Shown here: one piece after another, positions 46,579-59,767 of the stretch
Layout of the letters: the number at the start of each line of letters is the position of its first letter
How positions within the stretch are numbered: the stretch's first letter is position 1
Assembly: GCA_002794785.1 (NCBI GenBank)
Contig: NBBA01000007.1
Location: 1,922,001 to 1,986,000, forward strand
Direction: 5' to 3'
Source: Coniferiporia sulphurascens
Taxonomy: Eukaryota; Basidiomycota; Agaricomycetes; Hymenochaetales; Hymenochaetaceae
Length of the DNA: 64,000 nt
Notes under the pieces: generated by a model
Database searches by the model: none
What the model saw: the letters and a program-made list of their open reading frames with translations, nothing else
What the model was told of the DNA's origin: nothing
Program-made: the position numbers and the translations under genes

Positions 46579-47935
46579 GATACATTGACGAGCTGCTATC
46601 ACACACACGTTCGTCCGAAATTTGATAATATTGTACGTATTTCTCAGCGCCTTAACTTAGACCAAAGCGATAAGTCTGATGGAGTGGCACTTCTCAATGT
46701 CAAGGCGGTGTTAATTTTGGTTCTTTTTATTTCTGAGACAAAATGTTGTTTATCGAAAACGACAACGAATAACTCATTTTTGGATGGAGGATTCTACTTC
46801 TCATCAAAACATAAGAAATGTAACGGCGGATTATATGTCCTGGGTTGTTGGTGAATGGGTCGGAGAGGCGTATTTCGCTTTCTCCCCCCTCCAAAAGGAA
46901 GGCAAACGGGAAGACTTCCATCTTCAAGGCCAGGAATGATCTAGTGAACATACACAGCATTTCGCCCATTCATCGTAGCCCGCATCCGCTTAGAGGGCTC
47001 TGGCCAAGACTACGCTCAAATTGAAGTTTTTGCGAACCTGATTAGGTGAAGGAGGGCTTCCCGCTGTTGGGAATGCTGTGCATGAGCAGAGGCCGCAGTG
47101 ATGGGACTGTCCAAGACATCGAGAGAGAGACGATGTATCCAAAGCATTAACAGGGTCTTACCCCTCGTGCGCTCGTATTGATATATGTAGTTACTTGCGA
47201 AGCTTCCTTCATTGACTATGACACTAATTCTGACGATCTTTACTAGTAGATTTACCTAGGTGCAAAGCTGGCTTTCCTGTAGTGGTTGGCCTTCTTCCAC
47301 TTCCCGGATTGGTCACCGTTTAAACATGGAAATGTATAAAGCATTTCCTAGAGCGACCGCCGGATAAATCCTCCCTTCTTATGAACTCTTACTGCGAAAT
47401 TGTAATTTCTTGCGCTTCGCGTGAATATCATGTAATAGCCTAGTGAGAGTCTGGGGATGCTTGTCTCTCGATTTCCAAACTAATTCGCCCCCAAAGGTTC
47501 ACAATGTCATTCGCCTAGTATCGTGACGCACAGCTCCGTTTCAATATGTATAACCATCGAGTCAAAAAGTGTTAGAAGTAAGTTCTAGTACTCGACGGAT
47601 ACCACGGCCCGGAAGCATGTTTGGCTAAATATGACTTACGGAAAAATCCGTACCTGTGCGCACTGCGCAGCAACCCAGGCTGTACCAATACATAAACCCT
47701 GGCGATCTGCAAGTTTATCTACATACTTTAATCAAGCCTGTCCACAGCTTTAAGCCACATAGAATTGTCATCTGAATACAATATTGAGGACGAGCGGCCC
47801 GATCCTGCAACCATCTCCGGATATCTTCGTCGAACAGAAAGCGCAGTTTCAGGTAGGTATCGTGGCACGATCAAAGATCTGGCTTGCGATAGCTGACATC
47901 CAAGGCAGAGCCCAGAGATCATACTACTTCACATC
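46579..47935. other. Intergenic, with a degenerate leader motif
   Basis: No intact gene. Around 47215-47300 the plus strand carries a decayed copy of a leader (DYDTNS..., then LPRCKAGFPVVVG in another frame) also seen at 61575 and 63215, which lies 650-700 bp before the F-box-like sequence at 47.9 kb and 62.2 kb. Confidence 0.5.
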
Positions 47936-48979
47936 GTGAGGGTTTCCAGGAACCAGCCGAACTTAAGCCGCACACACTCATATCTCCCGTCGCCTACATC
48001 ATCCTTGATCGCGTCGCAGAACATCTGCTGCAGCTCGGATCGTCTCAGCCATACAATTTTGAGGGGGAGGCTCTTGGCTACATTGAGTACACCTCTATGG
48101 AGGACCTCATGCGCAAAGCCTGGAGAGATCTAGAAAATATGTGCCTCGTCCACTCCTCATGGCTTGTGCCCGCCCAGTGAGTGCTTCAGAGCAGATTGGT
48201 TCTTCGCTCGTATAAAGGAGTGGGCGCGCTAGCATCAAGCAAACATCTAGCGCAATCGGCCAGAAACCTTCGCTTTGTATTTGAATTTTGCGCGTGGAAG
48301 ATTTGGCCCCTGTTTAATCTCATTAGGTGCGCCAGCGGCCTATGTCTACTCTCCATCGACTTGAAAAACTTGGCGCGAAAAAGGAAGGTAACGCTCTTGT
48401 CGAGATGTCCAGCCTTGCGGGTGTTATTGGGCAGTTGAAGTGCCTCGAAGGCCTTATAGTTTTTAATCTCGAAGTGCCCATCGCTTGCGAGCTTCTTAAG
48501 CCCCTTTTCTTTGGCATTCGAGAACTCCGCGAGCTAAGATATGTTGGCTTGGGATTCCGCCCGTTTTATCATGAAGAAGCGCGCAGTGTCGCATTCTCCC
48601 CAGCAGAAAGAGCTGAATACTATAATCCATTCAAACTGAATATCATTGCGCTATGGACCGGCCTGAGGAGTATCCTATGCGTTTCTTGGACCATATAGAT
48701 GATTGGACGTGCAATCCGAAGTCAACGTCCGCTCCAGATGTCTTCTCCCTTTCCGATGAGGTAGGGCTAGGTGAAATAGCCGCCACATGCATGAAGCTCT
48801 TAAAATCTCGTCGCCTCTTCGCCACGAATATTACGGGAGAAGAGACACCGCCTTTTATCGAAGAGCTGTTTGTGGAATTCGGCTACTACAATCCGGTTGA
48901 CGAGTTACTTTACCAGCTGCTGTCGAGAAGGCTACCCAAACTGTGCTCAATCAAGGTCGTTTACAACCCAGGAGTATAG
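47936..48979 (+). pseudogene. F-box-like pseudogene
   Basis: Aligns with the intact gene at 45.5 kb throughout: ILDRVAEHLLQLGSSQ, MCLVHSSWLVPAQ, LCLLSIDLK, VIGQLKCLEGLIVFN, LRELRYVGLGFRP, LFVEFGYYNPVDELLYQLLS and LPKLCSIKV. A TGA replaces the CAG codon after VPAQ (48178-48180), and at least two frame changes occur, near 48360 and 48650. Non-functional as read. Confidence 0.82.
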
Positions 48980-51543
48980 AATGAAGACTTCCCGTTATCG
49001 AGGACGATGTGGATGAACAGACGATGCAGTTTTGAGGTGATTCCATGCGAGAGAATAACAAGCCATACAAATGAGCTTTTATCTTATTCGTGTTTTATAC
49101 CATAAAGGACCAAAGTCTGGCTGGTTTTGAGCCCTGTTTTAGCAGGATTAGCCTTTTAAATGTCTTCCAGACGGCAGCCCACTGATGCATGTAACGCCAG
49201 ATCACGCCAGCAATCTCTCCTGTGATACAAAACTCTATCCAGATATCAAGCAAGTAGACTGACATAAGTAACGAAAGACATCGATTAAAAAAGCAGACTG
49301 TCCGGCCTTCACGGTTGTACATATACGGTTTAGCGGCTAAACTTGGTGAGCCCTGGGTCAGGACAGATCCGTATCACTTGCGGGCATACGGTGGCCTGAT
49401 GTCTAAGGCTGCATCAGATACTTTTTTACGGCTACTAGCAGGGTCTGAGAAGTACTGTATGTCCATCTGACTGACGCCGAATCAACAGGGCACTGTGCCG
49501 AAGGAGAATCATCCGATACCGCTGCTTACAGACTTAGAGGACTCGGGCTCTCCGAGGCAGAAAAGCAAGGCGTACTTATTGGCAAGTGTTGTAGATTATT
49601 AAGCCTAACCAGCGATGGCTTATACTCAGAGAATATCTAGAGCCCATACATCAGGACAAAGTACAATATCATAAAGATATCCCAGAACTGGTCAATCCTA
49701 TTAAACTATTATCTTGTGCTACTATGGGCCAAAAACGAGAAAAACTGCTCCCAAGACCACATCCCCCCTACCAAAATACACATTTTCTCTCATTAAAGTA
49801 GGACCCCAAAATGGATACCCATAGAGAAAAGTTGTTCTGACTGAAAAACAGAGAATTTACAGTGTGCCCGGTTTGGCATGGCCAAATTTGGTATCTAATC
49901 TACTTATTCCCCTGCGGACGTGACCCGTACAGCATAGCCCCCTCTCATAATGGGATACCAGAGCTTGTCAAGCTCATTTCTGCAGTTCGTTACTCGACAT
50001 CTTAAAATAACATATATATTTATGCTCAGTGAGAAAGTGGCTATCTATATACAATTTTTTTGAGGATTCTGAGCAGATTTGAGTGAGCTATAGCAGAATG
50101 GAGAAATCTGGCAAAATTGGGCCTTGACTAATCTTTGGCACATGTCTTTCCCACGATGTCTCAGGCACAATTAATTATTCTGGCTTTAGGTAAATTCCAA
50201 AACGGGAAGGAGTAGCCTCGTGTTGACCAAAGGTACAACTTTCCATAAAGGGGAATCAGATCTACAATGGTGACCGGGGGGTTGCACTGATTTTTCGTTT
50301 GCTTCTTTCTCAACTATTTCTTCATCGATTTCAAAGATTATTTTTGGTGGATGAAGCTCATACTCACTGAATTTAGATTCAGCAGAAAATTTACCACTTA
50401 TAAGTAGCATTATTTGTACTATTTTCTGTGAATCTTTATTGACAAATTCTCAGTCACCGCATTTTGAAGATTTTATGAGTAAATGTGGATTCATGTTTTC
50501 TTGCCAAATTCTTGTTTAAAATTTCTGAAATACTTTATCTTGAATCAGAGGCATACTTATAACTGCAAAATACAAAAAAATGAGGAAATTTGAGTGGATA
50601 CAACATGTTCTAACTAGGTGTTTCAGTAACCAGCATTGTCCTATTAGCCGGTGATTGACTGTATTCCCGACAGATTCCCGCAGAGATCCGTGCACCGCGA
50701 AGACCGGAGATGCGAATATCGAAGTCGCGAAGAACGGAGCTGTCCAATCCCTCCCCGCAAATAGATGTTTGTCTTCATAGTCCGTCGTAGTTGTCGTGGA
50801 GCCCACGCCTTTTAATCCATTGGTGCCAGTGGGACTGGTCTTGCTTGGATTTAGGCGCCGCCAGCCAGCAGTAATACTTACGGTAGAAACTCTTTTCATC
50901 ATCTTACGGATCCCAGCTATTCTTGTTGGCTAATACTTCCTAAACAACTTCGAAGCCCAAAGAAGGTCTCTCGGTTACTAGTAGGTTAGGACTAATTAAA
51001 TCACACAGCCCTCATAGATGCTGGCATCAAGGCTCTTATGGTCGCGGCATTCTTTAACGAATGAGAGTTGGGCTTCTTCGATCATCACGCTGAACTCTGG
51101 AGATGTCATCATGGAGCCGCGTAATGTTTCCCGGTGGAACATAGGGTCCGCCCCATACGGTGATGTTAAAAGGGATCATCTACTGTGCTCCCTCTCAGCG
51201 CTGTCTCCCATTGTATGTGCACTATCCACTCAAGTGACCGTGCACTGTCAACTCCTCCTGGGTAACAATCAACGCCGAGTGGCCTCTCTGTACGATTATG
51301 ACCTCTCCGGCGGAGCCCTTGCCATCGCTTGACGGAACCGTACGTTCGTAATATTTTTGTATAATTTTTTACTGATTTCCGTTGAACTTCCACAGTTTGG
51401 TTGTCTTTTCCTAGCTGGCATGTATGTCATATAGCCTCTCCTTTACTCGACAAACTTACGATTTTCACCATCCAGTATTTCCGCAGTGTGCGTTGTCATC
51501 TTACTCTCCTACGAGGAAACACTAACTTATTTAATGGGCACAG
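48980..51543. other. No gene recognised; possible first exons of the membrane protein near the end
   Basis: AT-rich, with no long frames from 49.3 to 50.2 kb. A minus frame (50516-50902) and a plus frame (51018-51332) have no recognised motif. The missing N-terminal exon(s) of the downstream seven-helix protein should lie somewhere in 51.0-51.54 kb. Confidence 0.4.
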
Positions 51544-52946
51544 CTTATGGGGGGCCGGCAGTGTCCAGCTGTACTTCTACCACGATGCAAGTGCAGAATC
51601 CACCTTTGTGTGAGGAGGATCCTCGCTAATTATTTCCATTCGTACAGAATTACTCGAAGTCCGATAAACTATGGCTACAGCTGTATCTGTACGTCATGTA
51701 CGTGTTTGATACCGCGCATCAGATCAACATGTGGGTGTCATTGTACGAATACTTCGTAAAGGATTTCGCAAACTTCGCCCTCATCAACCAGATCTCGAGG
51801 TGAGCTACAAAGCTAGACCTCCCAAGCACACGCTTACTGTCTGGAACCTTAGACCAATCACCGACTCAGTCATCCTTTCTGCTATTGTGTGCGCTCTCGC
51901 ACAGATACTGTATCTTATGCGAATATGGCACCGTATGTTTTTACTACTTTATTTCATGACCAACAGAGCTAACCGATGATCTCAAGTGAGCACTGGCAAG
52001 AGAAAGTTCATCTTGACCGGAATACTAGGCCTCCTCATTCTTATCCAGTTTGTGATGACTGCGATCTATTTCGCCCAGATCCGTGGCCTCGTTGAGAACA
52101 CTAAACTTTTGGATCAGGCCGAGATAATAACTGTTCGTGTTCTGAATGCGTCTATAACGGTTACAGACGTGTCTATTGCTACCACGATGGCAATCCTCCT
52201 CCACTTCCAGCGTTCGGGAATCAAGCAGACCGATACTCTGATAAATCGTCTCATTATGTATTCTATCGGTACAGGGCTTGCAACTGGTGCAGTGGGCGTC
52301 GTAGCGCTGATTTCCGCCTTTGCCCTTCCCAAAACGTTCATTTATCTATTTTTTGACCTTCTTTTGCCGAAATGTACGTCTCGCTTTTGTATGTTACGCT
52401 TTCCACATTTTGACCATCCCGCTTACTGTCAGTGTACTTCAACTCGATTCTGGCACTGTCTGTTGGCTTCATATTGTCATAACCTGTTCCCCAATGCTGA
52501 CTGGTGATCGTTCTCCCTGCAGCTTAAACTTCCGCCAGAAACTCCGTGATACCCTTGCCAGCAGCGCGGATCGCGGGTTTAGCTTGAATAGGATGGCCAC
52601 CAGCGCCCCTTTGGACGGGAGTTCCAACACTCAAGCTGTAAGTACCCCTCCGCCATTGTGCCACATACGTGCCTTTGTCAATCCTCTTCCCTTAAAGGCC
52701 ATACCTCGCCACAATGTCACAGTAGTTGATATTAGGGTGGACACTAATCAGGAAGCACATAGTGATTTTAATGAACGCAAGGTCTGTCCCATTTCACGAT
52801 TGATACGGGAACTTGCTAATCGTTTCCGCGACTCGTTAAGGATCCATGGCAGAAATCACGTTCTGAGATGGATGATGCCTCATCTTATGGAGCTTAAAGA
52901 AGGACAAATTGTTTGGCAACGTAAGGATAAAATAGGTATCTCTTAG
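51544..52946 (+). CDS. DUF6534-type seven-helix membrane protein (N-terminus not resolved)
   Basis: Eight in-phase exons can be drawn: 51544-51586, 51648-51799, 51853-51932, 51987-52373, 52433-52457, 52523-52637 and 52698-52946, plus at least one earlier exon not found. The translation has the family order: QLYFYHDNYSKSDKLWLQLY, VFDTAHQINMWVSLYEYFVK, a helix ending ALAQILYLMRIWH, FILTGILGLLILIQFVMTAI, SIATTMAILLHF-RSGIKQTDTLINRLIMYS, TGAVGVVALISAFALPKTFI and KLYFNSILALLNFRQKLRD. These mushroom-expanded membrane proteins have no assigned function. The first drawn intron seems to use a GC donor (GAT-GCAAGT). There is no in-frame stop, so the gene is probably intact. Seven exons are listed; the eighth is the missing first one. 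Confidence 0.82.
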
Positions 52947-54686
52947 GCTACAGTGTGTGTAAGGTTGCGCAATACCTGTATTTAATCAATATGATTGTTT
53001 GGATCGGGGTCAAATGTTCGAAGGTGGTGGTGAGATCGCAGAGGTGGACAGCTCTACAGGTGCGATAAATGGGCCAAGGGCCAAGCCGGGCACCACATAG
53101 AAAGTGATCTACCCTAGCACTAACAAAAGGTAAGTACATTTTATGTGATGGCATTATCAACCATAATAAGAAAAATGCTAGTGAGCCGATCTGATCCACA
53201 GACTGCAAATACATGTATACAATATACAAAGTTTGTAATGGCATTAGAGAAAAGGTAAGAAAAATATCGATGAAGGGATACGATCCATTAGGGATCGAAT
53301 ACACAAATTTTGTAATGGTGTTAAAACAAAAAAATCGAAGCGATCCCCCGGGATCCGATTCACAGACTGCAAGGTGCACACAGGTCGGCCGTAGTCATTC
53401 TCAAGCTAGGCAACTTGATCCGAGCAGAGTAGGGCCGACTGGGCCCCTGCCGGCTATTGGCGATGAAGGTGGAGGTGGCGATAATGAATCAACAAGATCG
53501 GTACGAGAAGTGGAATACATGTATGGCCCGGGGATGCGCCGAATTGTGGAGCATCAATGATCAACCAATGTGAAATTGAATGATGATAGCACCAGCAATG
53601 GTGCGATTACGATAGCGGTAGTGGCCATTTCCGTTGAGCAACGACCTGTATCGGGAAGCTATGCATGCGCCTGTGGTGCCTCGAGACGAAGGCGGATGTC
53701 GAAGGTTTTTCAGCAGCGTATTTGATCTACTAAGGGGGGCATGAACTATGCAGAGCGCACCACTTGTGCCGGACAAAGATACGGGTAAAAAACATTAATC
53801 GCTACAGATCTCGGGGGTCCAGACTTCCTAAGTACTAAGAAGTTAGCGGATAACCCCAACAGCACCTAATTTTGGAGGCGAGGAGAACGGAGGGCACACA
53901 GAAGGTCGGAGTGTAAAAAGCGCCCCGATGTCTGAGCCGACGTTCAAGTCACATTACCTATTGCACCTGCAAGACTAAACAGCATACACGATGATTGTGG
54001 ATGGTTTTGATATCCACCCGTCTTTGCGATTGGGCATCACAGCACCCAGTTAGTCCAACTCTCATTACATCCGTTGGACAACTCTTATGCAATAAAATCT
54101 TAGCCCTCTCGAAGTTGCAGCACAGGTAGAGGCCAAAACGAAGTTCTTTTCGATCTTGAGGAGCCAATTGTGGAGCAGTCAAAGGCAGAGAACTTTGCGT
54201 GGGCGAGACGTCCTTCCACGTTGGGAGCAATGAAAAATCTATCTGAGTGACACATCACTCCGGCATCCACTTTGGGTACGATCGGCAGATTCGGCACGCC
54301 AAAAGCAGCTGCTTACCCAAAGTGGATGACAACGCACGTCGTTGTTAGTATTTTTTTCTTTGTCGTTGACGCCGTTCAATGCGCGTTCATGGCTTTCTGT
54401 AGGGTCACAAACTAACGCTAAGTACTTAAAATCCATCTTGTTACTGACCATTCTTTTCTTTTGTCAATTAGGTGTTTCTTTGGGCTTTATGCGTCATTGC
54501 CGGCCTTCAGTGTTGACTCTTGTCTGACATGACTCACATGAGTAGCATTTCAACTGTGGTATGGACTGGTGCGTCCCTGCCTTCCCCCTCGTTATCCTAA
54601 AAAAAATGACATTGTTTTTGGAGCACTAAAAGGTGCCCGCGAAGCCATCTTCAAGTTCTAATAACATTGGCGAAGGTGTTGTAATG
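52947..54686. other. No gene recognised
   Basis: A plus frame (53213-53560) overlaps a low-complexity area where a GATCYGATYCACAGACTGCAA motif occurs twice (about 53189 and 53352). Short dyads occur, for example CATCCACTTTGGGTA at about 54264 and its inverse at about 54312. Nothing is convincingly coding. Confidence 0.4.
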
Positions 54687-54866
54687 TTATTAGAACGCGT
54701 TTGTAATGGCATTAACAAAGCCGCTTTATTGTTATTAGAACGCATTTCTAATAGCATTAACAAAGCCACTTTATTGTTATTAGAGCGCGTTTAAAATGGC
54801 ATTAACAACGCCGCTTTATCGGATTTAGAGCGCATTTCTAATAGCATTAGCAGAACTATAATCGGG
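54687..54866. repeat. 45-bp tandem repeat, four copies in a 90-bp pattern
   Basis: Copies start at 54687, 54732, 54777 and 54822. Copies 1 and 3 share CGCGTTT-x3-AATGGCATTAACA. Copies 2 and 4 share CGCATTTCTAATAGCATTA. This indicates an original 90-bp dimer that was duplicated. It lies 180 bp past the stop of the reductase gene. An isolated partial unit (TCTAATAACATTGGCGAAGG) precedes it. Confidence 0.85.
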
Positions 54867-55046
54867 AGCGCATAAAGGACGGCCCAGGATTTTTCAAATT
54901 AGGGGCCGAGATTAAAATTTTTTTTAAACAGAATACAAAAAAATACCAAACGTAGTCGCATAGTCGAGATTACCAATCATAATTCCAACGCATCACTTGC
55001 TACTATCTGCTCTCGCTTATATATTACAATAAGCCCGCCCGAGTAA

Positions 55047-58000
55047 TCATTGCCGCGATACAAACCCGGTCCTCCTCCAGCTAGCAATCCACTTGTTAAC
55101 ATTGTCCTCTCCAATGCATCTAGCATCCCTCATTGTCTGTGACGCTGCAATGGCCTTCTCGCAACTCAGCTTAGGGACACCCATAGCTTCCACGTTATCT
55201 CCTTTATTCGCAAGAGTAGCGCGGAAGAATTCCAGAAGACGCAGAGCGGGATTGTCGTGATGTGCCTTTCCTACGTCCTCGGCATTTGGGTCGTCTGTGT
55301 ACAGATCGGTGTGCACGCTCTCGAGCGCCGAAAACCACTCGCTATATGGTACGGCCTGCAGGTTGAACGCACGGGAGAAAGCGTGAATAACGTCATTCCA
55401 AGCCACCGGTCGAGGATGCACAAGATTCAAGACACGTTCGGCGTCTGCATGCAACACGTCAACAACGGCACCCGCAGCATCGCATGCGGTGATCCAAGAG
55501 ACAGTCTGAAACTTTTTTAGCACGTTTTATTATCCAGGTTGAAACAGGCACTCACCCCTTCCACGACCGGAACCTTCCCCAGCGCGATACTGCTCTTAAT
55601 CAAGCGAGGGAACCACTCATGGTCGTTCCATGCGCCACTCGGGCCTCCAGTCATTTGGCCGCACCGTACAACTGTCGTGCTCAGCGGCGTACTCGCCGAC
55701 GCTCTTTGAAGAATCTGCTCCGACACCCACTTGGACTCACCATATCCCGTGCCAAGTGCACTGTCGGGCTGTGCAAGGTGCTCTTCAGGTCCTAGGGACC
55801 TCCCATCGAAGTCTAGAGTTGCGTGAGCAAGCCTGTAGCAGACACAGAAGGGTTTAACGAACTTTGGAAGACTTCAATTGAGCTAATGAAGAGAACTCGC
55901 GCGGGCACTGAACCGTGGCCGCGAAGGGAGAAGTCAACAAGGTTGCGTACGCTCCGAATATTTGACTCAAAAGAGGCGACAGCAACATTGAAGTCGACTC
56001 GCCAGGCTGGCCAAGGAGGCTGTTAGAATTACGGCGTAGAGCCAACAAAGGGCGACCCACCATTATGAATGACATGCGTCACGGAGGTTTGTATCTTATA
56101 GAATTTCAGTTCGTTGAATCGATCAAACCAATCACAACTGACCTCTTCGTACAACGCTGGATCGATGGAAAGGTCGGCATGACTAGGATCACCTTGTAAA
56201 AATTCGACTTTGGGGTTGTCGAGGAGTTTGACGTCCAGACCTTCCCTCGTGAATGCCGACACGTGTCGCTCTTTGACAGAAGTATCGCTAGATGAGGGAC
56301 GAGACACAGTGTAGACGTGAAGAACCCCCGTGTTCTGAATAAGCTTTGCGAGGATATTTGAGCCGAGCGAACCTGTACTTCCGGTAAGCAGGACAACGTC
56401 TCCATCCGCCCGGTTGAGCTGATGGATGGACAAAGGCCTGAATCCCGGGAAGGCCGTGGTATACTTAGATACGAGTGCTTGTAGCTCACGTCGCTTTTCC
56501 TCTACACCGCCGAAGTTCGCAGCGGTTGTGCCTGTGGCATTAGCGGAGATGAATGTTGACAGACCCGAGATGGTGGGATTGTCGTAAACGAATGTTGCGG
56601 ACATTTGACGCGCTACAGATGGATGGGTCTCGCGCAGAGCTCTGAGGAGAGTATTGCGTATCCAGGTTGCTTGAAGGCTTTCAGGGAGAGATTCAAGTCA
56701 GATATTATAAAAATACACGGGTTTAACATACCTGTCAAGACCAAACTCAAACAAATCTGAATCCACGGGAATATTTCCACCGCTTTTATTCAACGTCTTT
56801 TCGATGACTTTCCCGACGAAGTCTGTTGTACTCGTTACTGACCAGTCCACGGGCCCTGCGATGTTATCCTGTGCGCTCTCTTCTACTGCGGCATATGTTG
56901 CATCGATCTCGGCCGCATACTGATCAATAACAGCCTGGCGACGGAGTGAACCCTTCGGGGTGTACAAAAATGGCTTTTCTGGCAAGGCAACAAGAACCAT
57001 CTCCTTGAAAATGCGTGAGTGCGATGGGGCGTATGCATTCATAGCCTCGATCGTAGGCCTCGCATTACTCTCTTTAGAGAGCGCGAAACTTTAGTGGAAA
57101 TGGGACAACTCACCAAATAAGGCTTCTAAATTCAGCCACCTTTCTCATGTCGGAAGGGCCGAATGCAAATGCAACCTTCGGTTGTACGAGGATTCCGCAA
57201 TGGAAGCGGCCGCGGCCGAAAATGACCGCGCCATGGACGAACGAATCACGACCCAGCATAGTCTCTGCAGTTACTGTCAATAAATAATAGAAATACGCGT
57301 TGAGTTGATGCGCACCTAGTGGTCCGGGGTTAGTCTTCTCGCCTGTCGAGTGCATGATTTGATCGTCTATTCGCCCGACAGCCTTCCAATAACCCTCTTT
57401 AATAGGATGAGGAGTGACTAAATCGCTCGTTGCGTAAGCTTCCCGACCGTCCACTGTCGTATTAATGAGATTTGGACGGAAAGTATCCGTCGCCTGAGAT
57501 TAGTTTGTCAGCCAGAATTTATTGGTATACACGCATGCCTGCATTAGAATAGACTTACTAAGATAACGACCTCGTACTCATTGTTCCCGTTATCAATAAG
57601 ATGGGTCTCTCGGATTGGTGAATATCGGAAGTATTCCCAGTCCTCACGAGGCGGCTCTAAGAGAAGTTAGAAAAAGGATGAGGGAAAGTGCGCGTAAATT
57701 AACTAACTTTGCAAGAAAATGCACATGCTTGCCACTTGTGTTCTATGGTAAGCAAGATCTGGTCAGGAGGTTGATCCCGATCTAGGAGTTGATCCTTTCT
57801 TCGCTCACGATCCGAAGACGGTGAAGACGTTCACTCCTCTTGAGACGAGATAGTCTCCTACCTCCTTGCTTAGTGGGCCACCCCCAAAGATCTAATGAAG
57901 TCAGTTGGGAATGGAAATCTTAAAGCCTTACGTCGCAAACACTCACAACACCCTTGGTTTTTTTTAAGGCTTCAACATAGCCTGAGTCGCGCGACCAAGT

Positions 58001-59197
58001 CTAGAAGATATTGGTGAGGCGTCAATTTGAAGAATGAAATTCGGTTTACATAAAGAAACTGACTTCAAGGAACGTTGGAGAGATGAGAATATAGTCAGAC
58101 TTTGAAGATACCACGCTTCTGATTACATTCATTGGGTTTGGAATAATAGCCGGTGAATGTGGCTTGAACACCGCCACAACAAGGCCGCAGGAAACCTAAA
58201 GCCCACAGAGAGTAAGGAAACTGAATGACTCTGACAAAAAGGTACGCACAGCGTATGGAACGAGCATCACGCCCATTGTATGGAACATTGGAACGGCATG
58301 AACTGCAAAAATGCTTCCAGCGAGATCGGTTTCCCCAAAGCCTAGATACATTGCATATGAGCCAGGAAGATTATGCCGGTCTAAAAGAAGGCTTCAGGCT
58401 TACACGGAAACGATGAATTCACAATTAATGACTCTTGTGTGAAGTAAACGGGTTTGGGGAAAGCTGTAGTGCCTATTTACAAGGGCAGTTTGTTAGAACA
58501 CGACAAATAAATGAACGTTGGGGCGAACCAGATGAGTGCAGGATGAGTGCAATAGCGTCCATATCCACATCGGCAAGCGGTTCTGGTCGAAATGAGGGAT
58601 CGCGTCCCTCAGTAGGAAATAAGTCGTTGAAAACGGGCATCTTAAGTTTCTCTATAACTGTTCCTGAGTTTAACTGGTTTAGGGCCGCGTTGGCAAGGCT
58701 TTGTGTAGACGGCTCAGCCGAAACGAAGAGGTGTGAAGCCTCCGTCTGGAAAAGAAGGGTAGCCACAGCGGTGGCACTGTTACGCGTCGAAATCGGGAAG
58801 AGCGTCCACCCAGTCCTCATTACCCCAGCGATAAAGCTGAAGAATGTTATCGTATCTGAGAGAAGTCAGACTAGGCGACAGACATCGACACTTTCCACAT
58901 ACCGGAGGAAGCAAGGACAGCGATCAGCGGTGGTTTGCCGTTACTGTCTGATTGAAGATACGTTCCGATGCTCTCTCGCACAAGCCGAGTCGCACGATGA
59001 ATACCTTGCACGGCCTCGTCCCAAAGGATCTTCCTCTCTGACCCCGGTTCATCATCGAAGACAAAGAGCGGATGAGTGGGAGAGTTCTTGGCTTGCCAGT
59101 CGAATAATGCCGGCAAGCTCAGAGAAAAGTCAAGAGGAGGTTGGGTAAAGCTGGAGCTGTGAAGACCTTGCGATATGGGCGGGACAAGAGGAACCAT
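55047..59197 (-). CDS. Adenylate-forming carboxylic acid reductase (A-T-R)
   Basis: The enzyme activates a carboxylic acid with ATP, loads it on a phosphopantetheine arm and reduces it with NADPH to the aldehyde. Exons joined by 45-80 bp introns give the full order. Adenylation: SSFTQPPL...LFDWQAKNSP, DTITFFSFIAGVMRTGWTLF, HSSGTTAFPKP (phosphate loop), HAVPMFHTMGVMLVPYA, GGGPLSKEVGDYLVSRGVNV, YWKAVGRIDDQIMHSTGEKT, FGRGRFHCGILVQPK. Thiolation: DLFEFGLDSLQATW, whose Ser codon is split by the intron 56731-56678. Reductase: LLTGSTGSLGSNILAKL, AWRVDFNVAVASFES, FISSIEVFQS, TGYGESKW (Tyr and Lys catalytic). Start is ATG 59197. The A5 core reads GSTQ instead of GSTE in the best splice model. Roughly 1,000-1,100 residues, shorter than aminoadipate reductase. 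Substrate unknown; no clear biosynthetic neighbours. Confidence 0.9.
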
Positions 59198-59767
59198 GTT
59201 TGCAGACAAGATATCCGGACACTTCACTCCGCTTCATTGGGGGGCAGAGCCCTCCAGATATACGGTTACCGGCAACCAACAAAGAAGGCTGTCCCAGTGG
59301 GTAAACATGTTGGACCACCATACTAGCAACCTGGACCTGAAAAAGGGGCTTTTGGAGTCTGAACTCACGAGGAACCACTGACGTCACAGAAGGCCCGGGT
59401 TTCAGACCCAAAACTATTCTGGCTTCAATAATTTAAATTGGCTTCTTTGTGGAGGTCCTTATTGGACAACATTCTGTGCATTGGCAATGAATTGCTGACA
59501 AATCGGTTATAACAAATTATGTGAAATTATGCTGCAAGTCACATAACTAACTATACACTAGTACTGACCCAAAAAACTGTTGCAATATTTTTTGGATCTG
59601 GCTCAAACAACTTATATCTCAATAACTGGGGCATGTAAATAAAAAATAGAATTACTCCTGGAAAGCCCTGTATCTTGTCTTTCTGGTGATTTATAATATA
59701 GAGCATAATTCGAGAAAATGAGATAGTTACAGACTGCTCAATCAGGACATAGCATTGCAATGGTTTT
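59198..59767. other. Upstream region of the reductase; no gene seen
   Basis: Promoter side of the minus-strand reductase, then AT-rich sequence leading into the F-box-like fragment. Confidence 0.35.

Noticed and set aside
53213..53560. A possible small protein gene on the plus strand
   Set aside because: Lies in low-complexity sequence with a repeated motif; no homologue recognised and no splice support.
55047..59197. A biosynthetic gene cluster around the reductase
   Set aside because: No oxidase, transferase, transporter or regulator is recognisable within several kb; the DUF6534 and F-box neighbours are not specific to such clusters.
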